Assembly (NCBI GenBank): GCA_964059195.1
Contig: CAXKWD010000005.1
Location: 146,845,265 to 146,909,264 of the forward strand
DNA from: Ectobius pallidus
Taxonomy: Eukaryota > Arthropoda > Insecta > Blattodea > Ectobiidae
Direction: 5' to 3'
Length of the DNA stretch: 64,000 bases
Shown here: in pieces, positions 33,080 to 44,513 of the stretch
How positions within the stretch are numbered: the stretch's first letter is position 1
How the letters are laid out: the number at the start of each line of letters is the position of its first letter
Program-made: the position numbers and the translations under genes
Notes under the pieces: generated by a model
What the model was told of the DNA's origin: nothing
Databases searched by the model: none
What the model saw: only the letters and a program-made list of their open reading frames with translations

Positions 33080-33532
33080 TAATGCCCTAATGTAGTGTGG
33101 ATATAAGTTCAAATGTTAATGAGAGGTTTATATACACAGTACATTACACCTCTCCAAATCTCATTGATAATCATATGAGTTAGTATGGCGACGTGATATT
33201 TTCATCTATCAATTATTATACCTACAACTGATGGTTTATTGTGGTGGTCCGCAATTTCCCTTAAAATTGGTTCCACAGATTACATTCTAATTACATCCAT
33301 ACTGCATCCCTTTCGAAGTAATTCTGTTTCAGGCACACGCACACGAAATTATGTTACTTCCAGGTTATGCACTCTCAACTCCAAACTTCTTTTTAATATG
33401 CATTTTAAGTAGATATTTTTTTTGTTGCACTTTCTAGAACACATCTTAACATACAGCGGAAAACTGACCCTACTGTTCCTGCTAATACCTATCACTATAA
33501 CAGACAGCGGAAAACTGACCCTACTGTTCCTG

Positions 33533-33571
<39 letters not shown>

Positions 33572-35106
33572 GAAATAAATGAATTCATCAAGCTACACAG
33601 TAGAAAATCTAAACCTGACTGTTCGTAACTGATATAAATATATGACGGCACAAGTTGCAATAATCATACATTATACATTTATTCCTATTTCCACCCTTCA
33701 CACACTATACCCTATGTGGAACTTCTTAACCTAGCAACCCTGCATTCTGTTTATTAGGAATTGCTATTGGGTTCCTCTAACACATACACCTAGTATACAC
33801 AAGTAATGGGTTTCAGTAGAAAACTTTCTCGTTTTACTCTGCCCTAACATAAGCCTTTATAAAGGTTAAATTGTATCTGCCTTTAACTTTGTTTGTTCTG
33901 GGGCCGTATGCCTCCACTGCTACGTCATACCGTATTTTAGGAAAGTTCCTACCATATCTAATTGCTTGAGGTGTTGGTTAAAAATCAGTGGTATTTACAA
34001 AAAAAATCTTCCACAAATGACGTCACACACGCCCCTTTTTTTATCTTGAAATTATTATCTTTAATTGTCCAAAAAAAATTATCTTCTCTTCAAAAGACTT
34101 TTAAATACTGGAATGCATACTCTCCAATATTCTTATATACTTGTTCCTTTGCTTACCTAATTATGTAATTGGACTCTCGCACTTTTATGCTGCCTATGAT
34201 AATCACAAGTTTTTATTAATTTATTATCGATACCAAGCACATAGTTGAGAACTAGTTTGCTTATTTAATACTCTGTGAAATAGTCTTTGGTTTTGAGCAT
34301 TTGCAAGTTTATCGTTTTCATCAACTTTCTTCCTCGGAATAGATTCTATGTCTCAGGCATTTTTGCCCTCTGAATTGTTTTATCTGACATTTACTGACCA
34401 TACGTGTATGGCCTCGCTCTAAAATTTACGATCGTCGGAGCAATCTGCGTCCGGAAAATATTCTTCTCCCATCTCATCAATATGAATAACATATTTCATT
34501 TAAAATATCTCATTGGCATTTTCGCCTTAATTGAGATATTCCTCCTCATAAAATACAAAGATCGCTGGGTCATGTTTCCTCAGCTCACCTTCCATCGGTG
34601 TAGTTGCATTTTCGCAATTTTACACGCTATATAATAAAAACTGTGCAACATTTTGTCATCATGTTTGCAGCTTACAAGATTATTTATCGTAATTCCTTCG
34701 CGCCAGAACGATACACGTATTTCTTTTATTCATTTTCATCTATTGCTAATAAGGAGTTTTCCTCTTTATTTTGCTGTGCAAGTCAGACATAGAATTATAC
34801 CAAGCATTTAGTTGTGAGCATGAGGCTTCACAGTTAGGAAATATATATCTAGTTCAACTCCCTCTATTTTTGATGGCATCATATTTCTGTTATTGTATAA
34901 TATTATTATATTTTATAAGGCATTCATGCTTATGTACAGAGTCCTTCTGACTTATCCAATTTATTTGTGAGATTACTCTTTTATCATGTAATAATATTAT
35001 TATTAGGAAACTTCTGTTTATTTACTGAGTCTTTCTGACTTATGCGATTTATTGGTGTGCGTGAAGCCATTCGGGTTTGTAAATACATCATCAATTTGTT
35101 TTACTT
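33080..35106 (-). other. Interior of LTR element downstream of gag, no pol
   Basis: AT-rich, with only short frames. A ~50-bp direct duplication (ACAGCGGAAAACTGACCC..) at about 33453-33538 is followed by a (TA)n run at 33536-33569. No reverse transcriptase, protease or integrase motif is visible in any frame. Confidence 0.7.
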
Positions 35107-37560
35107 TTAATATTGCGAGGTATTACTGTTATACTCTCTCGGCTCATTTTCTGTAGGCCTGAATTCTTCAGCATGTGGCCGTAAACCTTCCGTTTGTATA
35201 ACATGATCCGTTCCATCTCTAGGGTTCTCTGACCTACTACCTTCATTTTCATCCATACTACGGTTCCCGTTATTCTGAGAACACCGTGTAGTTTGTTCAC
35301 CCCGCGCGTTACGTGGTGGTGCTCTTCCAGAGAAATTTATGTTATTGACCTGGCCATTTACTTGCGATCTACCTGCGGAATTTTGACCCCTTCCTTGGTT
35401 ATTATTGTTCCTGTATTGATTATTTGCCTGTCCCCTGTTTGAACCTCCATTTCTTTCTTGACTCCCATGGTACCAACTACTTGTATTATTTTCAGAGTTC
35501 CTTGCCCTGTCATTATTATTATACCTGGATGCATGATCGGAACTATAATTCCTAGATCTCTCTTCCTGATATTCTTTCATTTCCCTCCCGGCACAGACTT
35601 CAAAACTAGACAGTAGCTCCAGAGCTTTACTGTACGTGCTTGGGCATGCTACAACTAAGACATTATGAATTTCGGGGGGAAAGTGACGTAGTACTGTCTG
35701 AATTATTTCTTTTTCCGGCATTTGCATATCTAGTAGTTTTGCCAATCCTACTATCTTCATAAAATAATCTGAAAGCGACACATTTCCTCTGGTTGGGTAC
35801 CGTCCGTTGTACAATTCAACTCTGGCTTGCGCTCTCTTCGCCTCATTCCAAAATCTAGCTAGAAAGAGCTGTTTAAATTGGTCATAACTACAATTAGGCT
35901 CTATGGTTAAATCATACCATTCCCTAGCTTTTCCTTTTAGGGAACGACCGACAATGAGCATTTTGTATTGATGTGGGATACCTCTTAACTCGAAGTAATC
36001 GTCCATATTGCGTAAGTAGCTTTGCGGGCTATGGCTTCCCTCAGTAAAGTTAGGCATCGATACTTCATTACCCAGTAATTGAGCTATGCTAACTCTATTC
36101 TCACAGACTGCAGAACTGCTAGGGGGTTGCAAATTGTTAACAGACACTTGAGAATCAGCACTCACGCTGGGAGACCTACAAAAGTTTACATTTCCATTGC
36201 ATAGCATTTCATTCGTATTTTCTGCAAAATTATTAGTCGCAGGTTCAATTCCCCGTACCGTGCTGGTTCCCTCGTGATTCTGTCCTACCGGCCCACCACT
36301 TCCTAATACTGTCGTTAAGGATTTCACCTCCTTTGTAATTAATTCTACTTTTTCAGTAAAATCATTTTCCAGCCTCCTAACCCTACAACTTAGATCCTGT
36401 TTCATTTGCATTTCACGATCTTTTGTTTCATTATTTGACTCTATTAATTTGTTCGTTAATTCAGCGGTAGCTTTGTTTACCTTGGAATCTACTTCTGAAA
36501 TTTTTTTGTCAAGTCCTGATTTCATTTCACTTATCTGATTATCAATTATTTTACCAGTGTCGTTCTCGGACTGCTTAATCTCATCTTCAAGACTCTTTAC
36601 ACTATGATGCAATTTTTCATCCAATTTCTTACATTTCATTTCTACTTTATTGTCAAGATCCTTCACGTCCCTCTTAATTTCAGTCTTGAGATTATCCTGC
36701 CTACCTAACAATTCTTTCCTAAGCTTCTCTTGACTATCCTGAAATTCTTTACGTATTTCTGCTTTTATTTCATTGCCTAACTGGGCTTGACTATCCTTAA
36801 GTTCTTTAAACCTATCTTGCATTTCTTTTTCTAAACTAATCTTGATCTCCTTCATTTCCCTACCTAGATTAACCTGACCCTCTCTCATTTCATTTACTAA
36901 TTTTTCCTGGCTTTTGCTTAGATTAACTTGAATTTCTTTCATTTCTTTTCCTAACTTTTCCTGGTTTTTGCCTAAATTAACCTGAATTTCTTTCATTTCG
37001 TTTCTTAATTTTTCCTGACTTTTGCCTAGGTTAACCTGGATTTCTTTCATTTCATTTCCTAGTTTATCCTGGCTCTCTCTCATTTCATTTGCTAATTTTT
37101 CCTGGCTTTTACCTAGATTAACCTGGATTTCTTTCATTTCATTTCCTAATTTATCCTGACTATCTTTAATCATTGTCATTAAACCAGCTAACATCATTTC
37201 AATTCTATTTTGTTCACTAGGCATCTCAGTTACATTTTTCTTAGAATTGTGTTCTGCTTCTGCTACGGTATTTATAGTCTCTAGATTAGAATCTATAATC
37301 TGTCTTGCACTGCTATTGCGCGTTGCCATACTTTCTACGGCTGTAGATACCTCTGGATTTGTATCACTGTTGTCCCTATTCTCTGTTATCTCTTCCGTCC
37401 TAATAGGGTGCCCCTCTCCAAGATTAATATTTGAATTTTCCCTTGAAATTTCTACATTATTTTCCCCATACTCAGGCTTTCCTTGGGTAAAAGAGGATTG
37501 CTCCTCCCCGAGATGATCTCCCTCCATATTAATTATTTTCCTACCACTTCTAAGGTACAT
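35107..37560 (-). CDS. Gag-like structural protein of LTR retrotransposon
   Basis: An intact 817-codon frame starts ATG at 37560 with MYLRSGRKI. Residues ~1-125 are polar and Asn/Glu-rich. Residues ~127-413 are a long predicted coiled coil containing a tandem KSQEKLGNEMKEIQVNLG-type repeat of about 14-18 residues, eight or more copies. Residues ~505-655 match a retrotransposon gag (capsid-like) region, with AREWYDL, FKQLFLARFW, LSDYFMKIV and LRHFPPEIH. Residues ~665-817 are Asn/Arg/Gly/Ser-rich with RG motifs. No CCHC zinc knuckle is present, so RNA binding may rely on the basic tail. The protein would assemble capsid-like particles in the cytoplasm. The long heptad-like insert before gag is unusual. 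There is no adjoining pol frame, and the ORF shows no break, consistent with recent insertion or selection. Confidence 0.85.
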   Translation of the reverse strand: MYLRSGRKIINMEGDHLGEEQSSFTQGKPEYGENNVEISRENSNINLGEGHPIRTEEITENRDNSDTNPEVSTAVESMATRNSSARQIIDSNLETINTVAEAEHNSKKNVTEMPSEQNRIEMMLAGLMTMIKDSQDKLGNEMKEIQVNLGKSQEKLANEMRESQDKLGNEMKEIQVNLGKSQEKLRNEMKEIQVNLGKNQEKLGKEMKEIQVNLSKSQEKLVNEMREGQVNLGREMKEIKISLEKEMQDRFKELKDSQAQLGNEIKAEIRKEFQDSQEKLRKELLGRQDNLKTEIKRDVKDLDNKVEMKCKKLDEKLHHSVKSLEDEIKQSENDTGKIIDNQISEMKSGLDKKISEVDSKVNKATAELTNKLIESNNETKDREMQMKQDLSCRVRRLENDFTEKVELITKEVKSLTTVLGSGGPVGQNHEGTSTVRGIEPATNNFAENTNEMLCNGNVNFCRSPSVSADSQVSVNNLQPPSSSAVCENRVSIAQLLGNEVSMPNFTEGSHSPQSYLRNMDDYFELRGIPHQYKMLIVGRSLKGKAREWYDLTIEPNCSYDQFKQLFLARFWNEAKRAQARVELYNGRYPTRGNVSLSDYFMKIVGLAKLLDMQMPEKEIIQTVLRHFPPEIHNVLVVACPSTYSKALELLSSFEVCAGREMKEYQEERSRNYSSDHASRYNNNDRARNSENNTSSWYHGSQERNGGSNRGQANNQYRNNNNQGRGQNSAGRSQVNGQVNNINFSGRAPPRNARGEQTTRCSQNNGNRSMDENEGSRSENPRDGTDHVIQTEGLRPHAEEFRPTENEPREYNSNTSQY

Positions 37561-38272
37561 ATATTAATAATGCACTTCACTCTTAATATCTATCTTACCT
37601 TTGGTGCCGTTCGACATATGTAAGATATACAACATAATAATGCAAATACACACATGAAATTATCCTTCTTAATCTAATATATTGTTATTGTTTTCAACTT
37701 CTTTTAATTAAGTTTGCATAAATCTTTAATTATTCATTCATTTCTGCATTGATATATTGTCAAATTAATTAAGAAAAATTATTTGATTGAGTTTGTCTGA
37801 ATCTTTAATTATTCATTTATTTCTGCATTAATATATTCCCAAATTAATTTAAAAAAAATTGTTTGATTGAGTTTGTCTGAATCTTTAATTATTCATTTAT
37901 TTCTGCATTAATATATTCTCAAATTAATAAAAAAATAATTTGACTAAAAAAACAAAGATATCTTGCATTATTCTAAAATTAATTTAAACAAAAAAAAAAA
38001 TCTAGCATTCTTTTGCTATTTGGAATATTTTTGAAACTCAAGAAAATATTATGAAATCTTATCTGTTTGAGTTTTCTCTTCTGTTGCTGGTTGTTGGTCG
38101 TTGGTTGACGGTCTGGAAGTTCTTGAAGTAACAGCTGGTCTGGAAGTACTCGAAGTGACAACTCCACGATATTCCGTTCTTCTCCACATCTGACTGGGTG
38201 TTTCCGTGGTTGAAGTCCTCTTCTTTCTTGTGAATCTTCAATCAATTCGCGCACCACGTTGGCGAGACACTA
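37561..38272 (-). other. 5' leader of LTR element
   Basis: Between gag and the 5' LTR. It carries about three ~70-bp degenerate repeats (TTTAATTATTCATTTATTTC, TGCATTAATATATTC) at 37700-37940. Then comes less AT-rich sequence with short frames at 37979-38257 on the minus strand. Next to the LTR the minus strand reads TAGTGTCTCGCCAACGTGGT, where a primer binding site would be expected. I cannot match it to a tRNA by eye. Confidence 0.6.
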
Positions 38273-39442
38273 TGTCGCAGACCTATCATCGCTCTCTTAA
38301 TAATTAGCTATTAATTTTGTTGGGCGCCAAGTCTGGTCGTTGTGAACCACACTACTGAACATGACGATGATGGCCCTCCAGCTGCTGAGTCGGCTCCGAA
38401 CCTGATACCTCTTTCTCAGGGCGGATGATGGAGAAGATTTATTATTTATATTATTTAAATAAATAATTTGCAGAGATGGTTTTACACACTTTTATTTTCA
38501 GAATTCGTGAAGTTAATGTCTAGATTTAATGTTACAGTGTTACTACAGATGAAAATGCCTTATTCTTCTAATTGATGTTAAACTTAGTGATGTCTGTACT
38601 GAGCAAATGGCAAAGTTAAATTTTTTATAACTCCCGAACAGTCTATATAGGCCTACTTGATGACACTGGTTTCTTGGCACACGCGACTTCCCCGTCAGGA
38701 ATTAAAACAGAGAGTGTTATTTTCACTCCTAACAAACTATAACATACTGAAACTTACCAATAGGCTCCGCCCAGCTTCTTGGGGCTGATAGGCCTAAATA
38801 TACACGTGGCACTATACACTAATTTTATTTGAAACCTCCCCTTTACTAAACTACCAATCACAAACAATGTATTGTCTTATTTCTCAATACTGTAGATTTT
38901 CCAAATATTCTTAGAAATGTTATTTTGTTAACTCCATCCCAATTACAGATCTAGATAGCACGAACTTTGCCATGTACTCATCCCATTGTACATTACTGAC
39001 ATCGTTATTTTGGCCCTGCTTAAGACGGCACCTTATTTCACGCATGAGTGAAGTGCAATATTGTTTGTAGTTATCCCTTTACAAAGTTTGACTGGCATGT
39101 CATAAAGGACTTCAATACTTGAATGCCCTACCTTTTAAGTATTGAACCTCTACTCATTATATTTACACTTCCTAGGGAGAAGTAGATTGCAACTCTTCAT
39201 CTTTCTTGGGTAGCTTAATCCCTTTTTAACGATGGCCAAGAAGAGTTCAGTCTCCTTTCAAATCTTTTTGGGGAAATTCCTGCTTGTAAATACTGTACTT
39301 ACTGTAAAAATACTCTGTGTTAAAATTATTTACTGCTCCCTTTATGTTATAAATATTCTAAGATTCTCTTATATGATTATTTTGCATATTTTACCTTCAT
39401 TATGTGTAAATTATAATAAGAGTTTATCTGAGAACTGCCTCA
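38273..39442 (-). repeat. 5' LTR
   Basis: Partner of 31910-33079 and of equal length. It would carry the promoter on the minus strand. No difference from the 3' LTR was found by eye. Confidence 0.9.
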
Positions 39443-39486
39443 ACTTCTGTCAAGATTAACCCCCTATGCGGACGAAATCGTTGGTC
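39443..39486 (+). pseudogene. Non-LTR retrotransposon (part 3)
   Basis: After one copy of the ACTT duplication the frame continues as LLSRLTPYADEIVG, the next conserved reverse transcriptase block. This shows that the LTR element landed inside an existing non-LTR copy. The homology then stops abruptly, so the older element was already truncated or is interrupted by a further insert. Confidence 0.75.
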
Positions 39487-40455
39487 CATTGACCAAAAAG
39501 CACTTTTGAAATAAATGCCTCCGCTGGTTTTAAAACTATAATTTTCAAAATCCTGAGTCAACTATATCCAATGATGTTTTATTAAATCTTACATTATCAG
39601 CACATAAAAATCTATTATTTATTTTTTCGCTGAGTACCATTAGGGTCAATACGACCCCGTCTAACAAAGATAACATGGTAGTATGAAGGCTAACTAGGCA
39701 GATAAGGCATAGTTATAAAGGTGAACTCGATAATAGATGAAAACCAAACCCTTTTCTGGAATCTTTCAGTACATTAAAACTCGACGTATAAAACGCGTTA
39801 TTGTGAAACTGGACACGAAAAAGAGTGCTAGAAAGTAATGGAAATCAGCATCATAGTGAAACGCATTATCATGCCTCTACACAAACTGCAAGTGGTGCTG
39901 GCTGCAGCTACAATGCCAAGTACTTAATGACTCGTTGCAACAACGATACATCTACCATATCACTTCTCTAACCTGGAAAAATGTATCTTTCTATATAAAT
40001 TTCATAATCCTTTTTTATCCCAAAAGATAACACTGACTCCCATAGTAATTCTCCTCTTTATAATGTGCTCCATCTAGACAATCAATTGCACAAAATGGAC
40101 AATAAAGATATATTTAATACTAACAATAAGCGGTTTAAAAATATCTGTGATCAAAATCTGCAAACTTTAAGTAAACATGCTCCAAGTAATTTTCTTTATG
40201 TAAATATTTATTTTATACATTATATAGGTCTATATATTTTTTCTAAAACTATTATAGGCCTATTATTTATGTTTCTCTTTTGTTCCCTTCATTGTGTAAT
40301 TTTCATATTGTAGGCCTATGTGTTTCAAGTTAATTTTTTTGTTTTTTTAGTTGTAATAGTTTAAATATATTTTTAGTATTACATTAACTATCTAATATTT
40401 GCGTTGTAGTGTTGCAATATTAGTCTTAGTGTTTTTGTAACAACGTAGTGTTGTA
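39487..40455. other. No recognisable gene
   Basis: AT-rich DNA. GGGTCAATACGACCC near 39652 is a short imperfect palindrome. The short frame at 40065-40313 shows no motif. Confidence 0.5.
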
Positions 40456-41085
40456 ACGCCATTTTGTAAAACTGGTGTATTTAGTGTAAGAGAACATTGT
40501 AATTGGGCAATGAGCTTGTTATATTCTCAGCATAATAAATAATAATCTTGATATCCCGAAATAATAACTATAACTATAGTTCTGTGAACAGTAGATCCCG
40601 CGTTAAAAAATACTTGTCATTCATTATGACGATAACATTGTTTACAGGGGAACCGTTTGAATAGAATCGGTGACAGAGTTTAAAAAGTACGTGAGACGGA
40701 ACCATTAAAATGGTCACCATTTTAAAACGGAATAAAACAATGAAAATACTTATATACATGTAAGTAGTTTACGCCATTTTGTAAAACTGGTGTATTTAGT
40801 GTAAGAGAACATTGTAATTGGGCAATGAGCTTGTTATATTCTCAGCATAATAAATAATAATCTTGATATCCCGAAATAATAACTATAACTATAGTTCTGT
40901 GAACAGTAGATCCCGCGTTAAAAAATACTTGTCATTCATTATGACGATAACATTGTTTACAGGGGAACCGTTTGAATAGAATCGGTGACAGAGTTTAAAA
41001 AGTACGTGAGACGGAACCATTAAAATGGTCACCATTTTAAAACGGAATAAAACAATGAAAATACTTATATACATGTAAGTAGTTT
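40456..41085. repeat. 315-bp tandem duplication
   Basis: Copy 1 is 40456-40770 and copy 2 is 40771-41085, with no difference seen by eye. Minus-strand frames present in both copies are by-products. More diverged relatives of the downstream part (TTCTGTGAACTGTAGA, AAATCGAACACCGCGT) lie at 41210-41420 and 42214-42300. The locus is therefore an older tandem array with one fresh duplication. Confidence 0.9.
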
Positions 41086-41420
41086 TTAATGAATTCAAGA
41101 AACATTCATGCCAAATTGGAATGAAATCGAACAACGCGTAACAAACAAATTTATAGATAATTTTATACACGAAATGTCGAACAGTCGAGTTTAAACAGGG
41201 CCTTGCTTAGCTCGGTCAACTAGTAGTTCTGTGAACTGTAGACCTCGCGTCAAAAAAGTGATAATAATAACAATAATAATAATCTAAGATCTACTCTTTA
41301 ACAGCTAAAACGGCCGCCATCTTGAAACGGAAACATATAACACGCTGTTTTTAACTAACTTACTTCAAGAAATATTCGTGCCAAATTGTAACAAAATCGA
41401 ACACCGCGTTTGATCATAAC
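41086..41420. repeat. Diverged units of the 40.4-kb tandem array
   Basis: Blocks ATTCAAGAAACATTCATGCC, AAATCGAACAACGCGTAACA and GTCGAGTTTAAACAGGGCC recur here and, after the hAT-like insert, at 42222-42300. The 8-bp site ATCATAAC at 41413-41420 is the left target copy of that insert. Confidence 0.65.
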
Positions 41421-42213
41421 AAGGGCCCGGATTTTTAGGTTTTTGTAAACCCTGTGTTAGTTTTTTTTAATATATTAAAATAGTTTTATTTCAGTTCTTT
41501 ACCATTTTCAGACAAGGTTTTTTAAGTTTTACTTTTATAAATACAATAAACACGCTGCAAAAATTATGTTCATGAATTTTATTTTTACTTACAACTTTCA
41601 TATCTCTTACCTAAAAATTTAGGAAAACTTTTTTTTATTAATTTTCCGAAAGTTTATAGTTTATAAAATGCAATATATTATAGAATTACACCTGTCATTT
41701 CCAACTCCACCGCATAAAATTAACAAACACGTTTTTCAAGTAAGAATACTTAATTTCGGCGTCTTGCTGGAGCAAACACTGTGGATAAACTGCAACTGCA
41801 AGTGGAAGTTACTTAAGAATACCTTTAATTTGATTATAAAGAAACCGGGGATTTCGATTAACTAACGAGTTCCTTTATCGTATAATGGGGTTAAAAGTGA
41901 CAAAATTACAAAATGTAAAGCTATATTTTCTCTTAAAAGTAAACTGCCTTCAGTGAGCAACATCCAAAACGTACGCAGATATTTAAAAAGTAATTTTTAG
42001 TAGTACATTAATAATAATTAAATTAATTACATATTATTAGTTTAAGCATTTTATCTTATTTTAATTAAAAACAGTTTTAGCCTTTTTAGTTTTTAACTTC
42101 TTATTTAACCATTTTTAAGTTTTATAAAATTGGACTACTTGACTGGTGAAACAATAATTATGTTAGCTAGCAAGGAAAAAACAATAGTTTAAAACCTAAG
42201 AATAATGGCCCTG
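41421..42213. mobile_element. hAT-like non-autonomous transposon
   Basis: The left end is AAGGGCCCGGATTTTTAGG and the right end is the complement of CAGGGCCATTATTCTTAGG. The 8-bp target copies are ATCATAAC (41413-41420) and GTCATAAC (42214-42221), which differ at one base. The first base of the left end has drifted from C to A. The interior is AT-rich and shared with 61290-62539. No transposase. Confidence 0.8.
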
Positions 42214-42454
42214 GTCATAACTGCGTAACAAGTAAATTTACATACGAAATGCCGAACGGTAGAGTTTAAACAGAACCTCAGTTCGAACGGTCAATTATTC
42301 GCCTACATTGACGTAACTTTGCAGCAATAAACAATTTGTGGAAATTGGGATTGGTTTCCAGGCTTTTCTTGTACACATACACAACGCTAACTGGTTTCAC
42401 TTGAACTGTCTTCTTCCTTGTACGCATACAAACTGAGGTAAACAAATGTCTAGC

Positions 42455-43425
42455 TGAGTGCTTAATGGGGGGACTCACAGCTTTCGATGCTGAAAAATAG
42501 GTGAAGGTCTTTTTTTTCTTTTCTTTCTTCTCATCAATTAATTGTTCTGCAGCCTTGTAATCTGAATATTCGTACAATTGCATACTATTTTCAGAATTAA
42601 TTTAACTATTACAGTCATGGGTAATTATTATCATTACAAAAGGCACCCAAATTTTGTGCACTGAAGTTCCGTTTCCCCTCATAACTCAAACATTTATTAA
42701 CATACTGCAGTGAAATTTTGCATGAAAGTATAGGCTATTTGATATTATTGAACAACACTATCTAGAATCATTGATGTAATTTTAATAGTTTATTAAAAAA
42801 AAATATTTCTGATGTACACATTTGTAAAAAAAAATTAACAAGTGATGATTTATTTTTTTAAAAATTATTTATACTGCAGATAATCCAAAGATTCTATATC
42901 TGTACCTCAGAGCCAAACGAGCGTAACTGCCAAAAACTAAATTTTACAGGAGGAGCGAAAAACAAAATTATGAACAATAAAGGGGAATGGAGTTACTACT
43001 ATTTGGCTCTCAATATCTTGGTTTCTAATGAAATTATGGATTTAATATTAATTGGTTCTATAGAGGTCAAGAAGTTAGTAAAGAATATGAAAAAACAAAA
43101 AAATATGAAATTTGGAGTTACGTTCCTTTGGCTCTGAGGTACAGATATTATGTTGTTCACATTATATTTACAAATAGAAAAAAGAATCACTCAGAAGTAT
43201 TGGTATTTATGGAAATTCAGGGAAACAGCACTTCAGTGCACAAAATTTGGCTACCATTTTGTAATGATAAGTACCCATAACTAATAGATAAATTAATTCT
43301 GAAAATAATATGCAATTATAGAACTCAATATATAGCATGCCAAATTACAAGGCTACAGAACAATTCATTGCCGAGAAACTTCACGTTTTTCAGCATCGAA
43401 AGCTGTGTCGCCTATTAAGTGAGAA
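42455..43425. repeat. Large imperfect inverted repeat
   Basis: The left arm has ACAGCTTTCGATGCTGAAAA, AATTGTTCTGCAGCCTTGTA, TTTTCAGAATTAATTTA, AAATTTTGTGCACTGAAG and CTGTACCTCAGAGCCAAACG. The right arm carries all of these inverted (for example 43380-43410 and 43115-43150). The centre at about 42935-43110 is unpaired. It looks like two copies of one element in inverted order or a foldback transposon. The right edge abuts R1 copy 2. Confidence 0.7.
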
Positions 43426-43438
43426 AGGTTTATTTGTG

Positions 43439-43999
43439 ACTATTCCACTCATACGCCCGTGTTTGATATTGACCAATAACGTTTAGCAATTCCTCCGATG
43501 TAGACCAATCACGGCCGTTTATCTTACAATATTCTTGTAGGAATAGCGAGGATGGGATTTTATCGAGTAAGATGGTCTGCTCGTTACTGGACACGAAATC
43601 ATCAGTGTGCAGTGACTAATACGTCACATGTTGCCATTAAACAGCACGAAAACATATTATTTTATACAACATTACTTGTTTGGAAATTGAAATAATAGAA
43701 ATGTACATTGATAAAAATCACAATTTCGATTCGGTAAAGGCCAGTTCGTGTGCTTTTATTCTGTTCTGCTGTTAGCTTACCTGAATGAAGCTAACTATGT
43801 CTTATATGCACCATTGGTAGCCCTGGTTACAGTATGGTAACTCGAATCGATTCATGGATGGTTGATTCACAGTAGGCCGTGATCTCGCAGCTGTTAGATT
43901 TGTTTTTATACAACAAAGCACGAAAGTAATTATTATTTGTATAATTCGTTGCATTTTTATTCATGGACTGCCGAGCAGTCACGAATCTATAGGCTATTC
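43439..43999 (-). mobile_element. Dispersed MITE family R1, copy 2
   Basis: Inverted relative of 5221-5617 and 46862-47791. It contains CGATTCGGTAAAGGCCAGTT and CATGGATGGTTGATTCACAG (both inverted) and GACTATTCCAC at the low-coordinate end. The high-coordinate end ATAGGCTATTCCACATTGAG is repeated in inverted form at 45965-45992. Confidence 0.65.
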
Positions 44000-44020
44000 C
44001 ACATTGAGAAAAAAGCATTG

Positions 44021-44501
44021 GGTTATAAGGGAGAGTTGCAGTCGATCTTTACACGTAAATTTCCTTGTTTTGTAGACTTCAAATAATACATTTTAATTCA
44101 CTAAACACATCTTCAGTAAGAACAATTTCATTTTCATGTGCTAAATGTCTCAATACTACTAAAATTAAGAGGAAATACAATTATTTTAATAACGTAAGAA
44201 AACTATTTCGCAGAGCGGCATTGAGCTGCATTGCCAATTTTAACGAGGGGTAATCCGCTTTGGAATGCAGGCCTGAGGCGTCAAGAGGAGGGATGGTACA
44301 GTTAAGGGTAAAATTTTACAGTTAAGCAAATGCAGCTACAGTAGCCGAGGTTACTTATCAGTGGCAGCTGTGTTGTACAATTAAGGCGTTTGTGAAACGC
44401 AAACAGGGCAAAGTATTAAATAGTGATTCATGAAAAATTGTGTTCCAAGTATAGGAATATATTAAATGTAGGGATCCTAGACATAGTGTTAATTACTACA
44501 C
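44021..44501. other. No recognisable gene
   Basis: AT-rich DNA; short frames only. Confidence 0.5.
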
Positions 44502-44513
44502 AGAAGAATGTGC

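Larger units (their letters stand above)
31910..39442 (-). mobile_element. Gag-only LTR retrotransposon, apparently recent
   Basis: The two direct repeats of 1,170 bp (31910-33079 and 38273-39442) start TG and end CA, and no difference was seen by eye. A 4-bp target duplication ACTT lies at 31906-31909 and 39443-39446. Transcription would run on the minus strand. The 5.2-kb interior holds one long gag-like ORF (35107-37560). Downstream of it are ~2 kb of AT-rich DNA with no frame over ~100 codons, so protease, reverse transcriptase, RNase H and integrase are absent. The bases next to the 5' LTR do not begin with TGG, and no good polypurine tract precedes the 3' LTR, so priming sites are unclear. 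The gag type and 4-bp duplication fit a Ty3/gypsy-like origin; it would need enzymes supplied in trans. Confidence 0.9.

Noticed and set aside
32869..33090. 73-codon frame, nearly repeated at 39232-39459
   Set aside because: Part of the two LTRs of one retrotransposon; the frame extends differently into the flank at each copy.
39640..39680. piggyBac-like palindrome GGGTCAATACGACCC
   Set aside because: No TTAA flanks, no matching second terminus and no transposase.
40574..41170. Two related minus-strand frames
   Set aside because: They are the same sequence because of the 315-bp tandem duplication; no recognisable domain.
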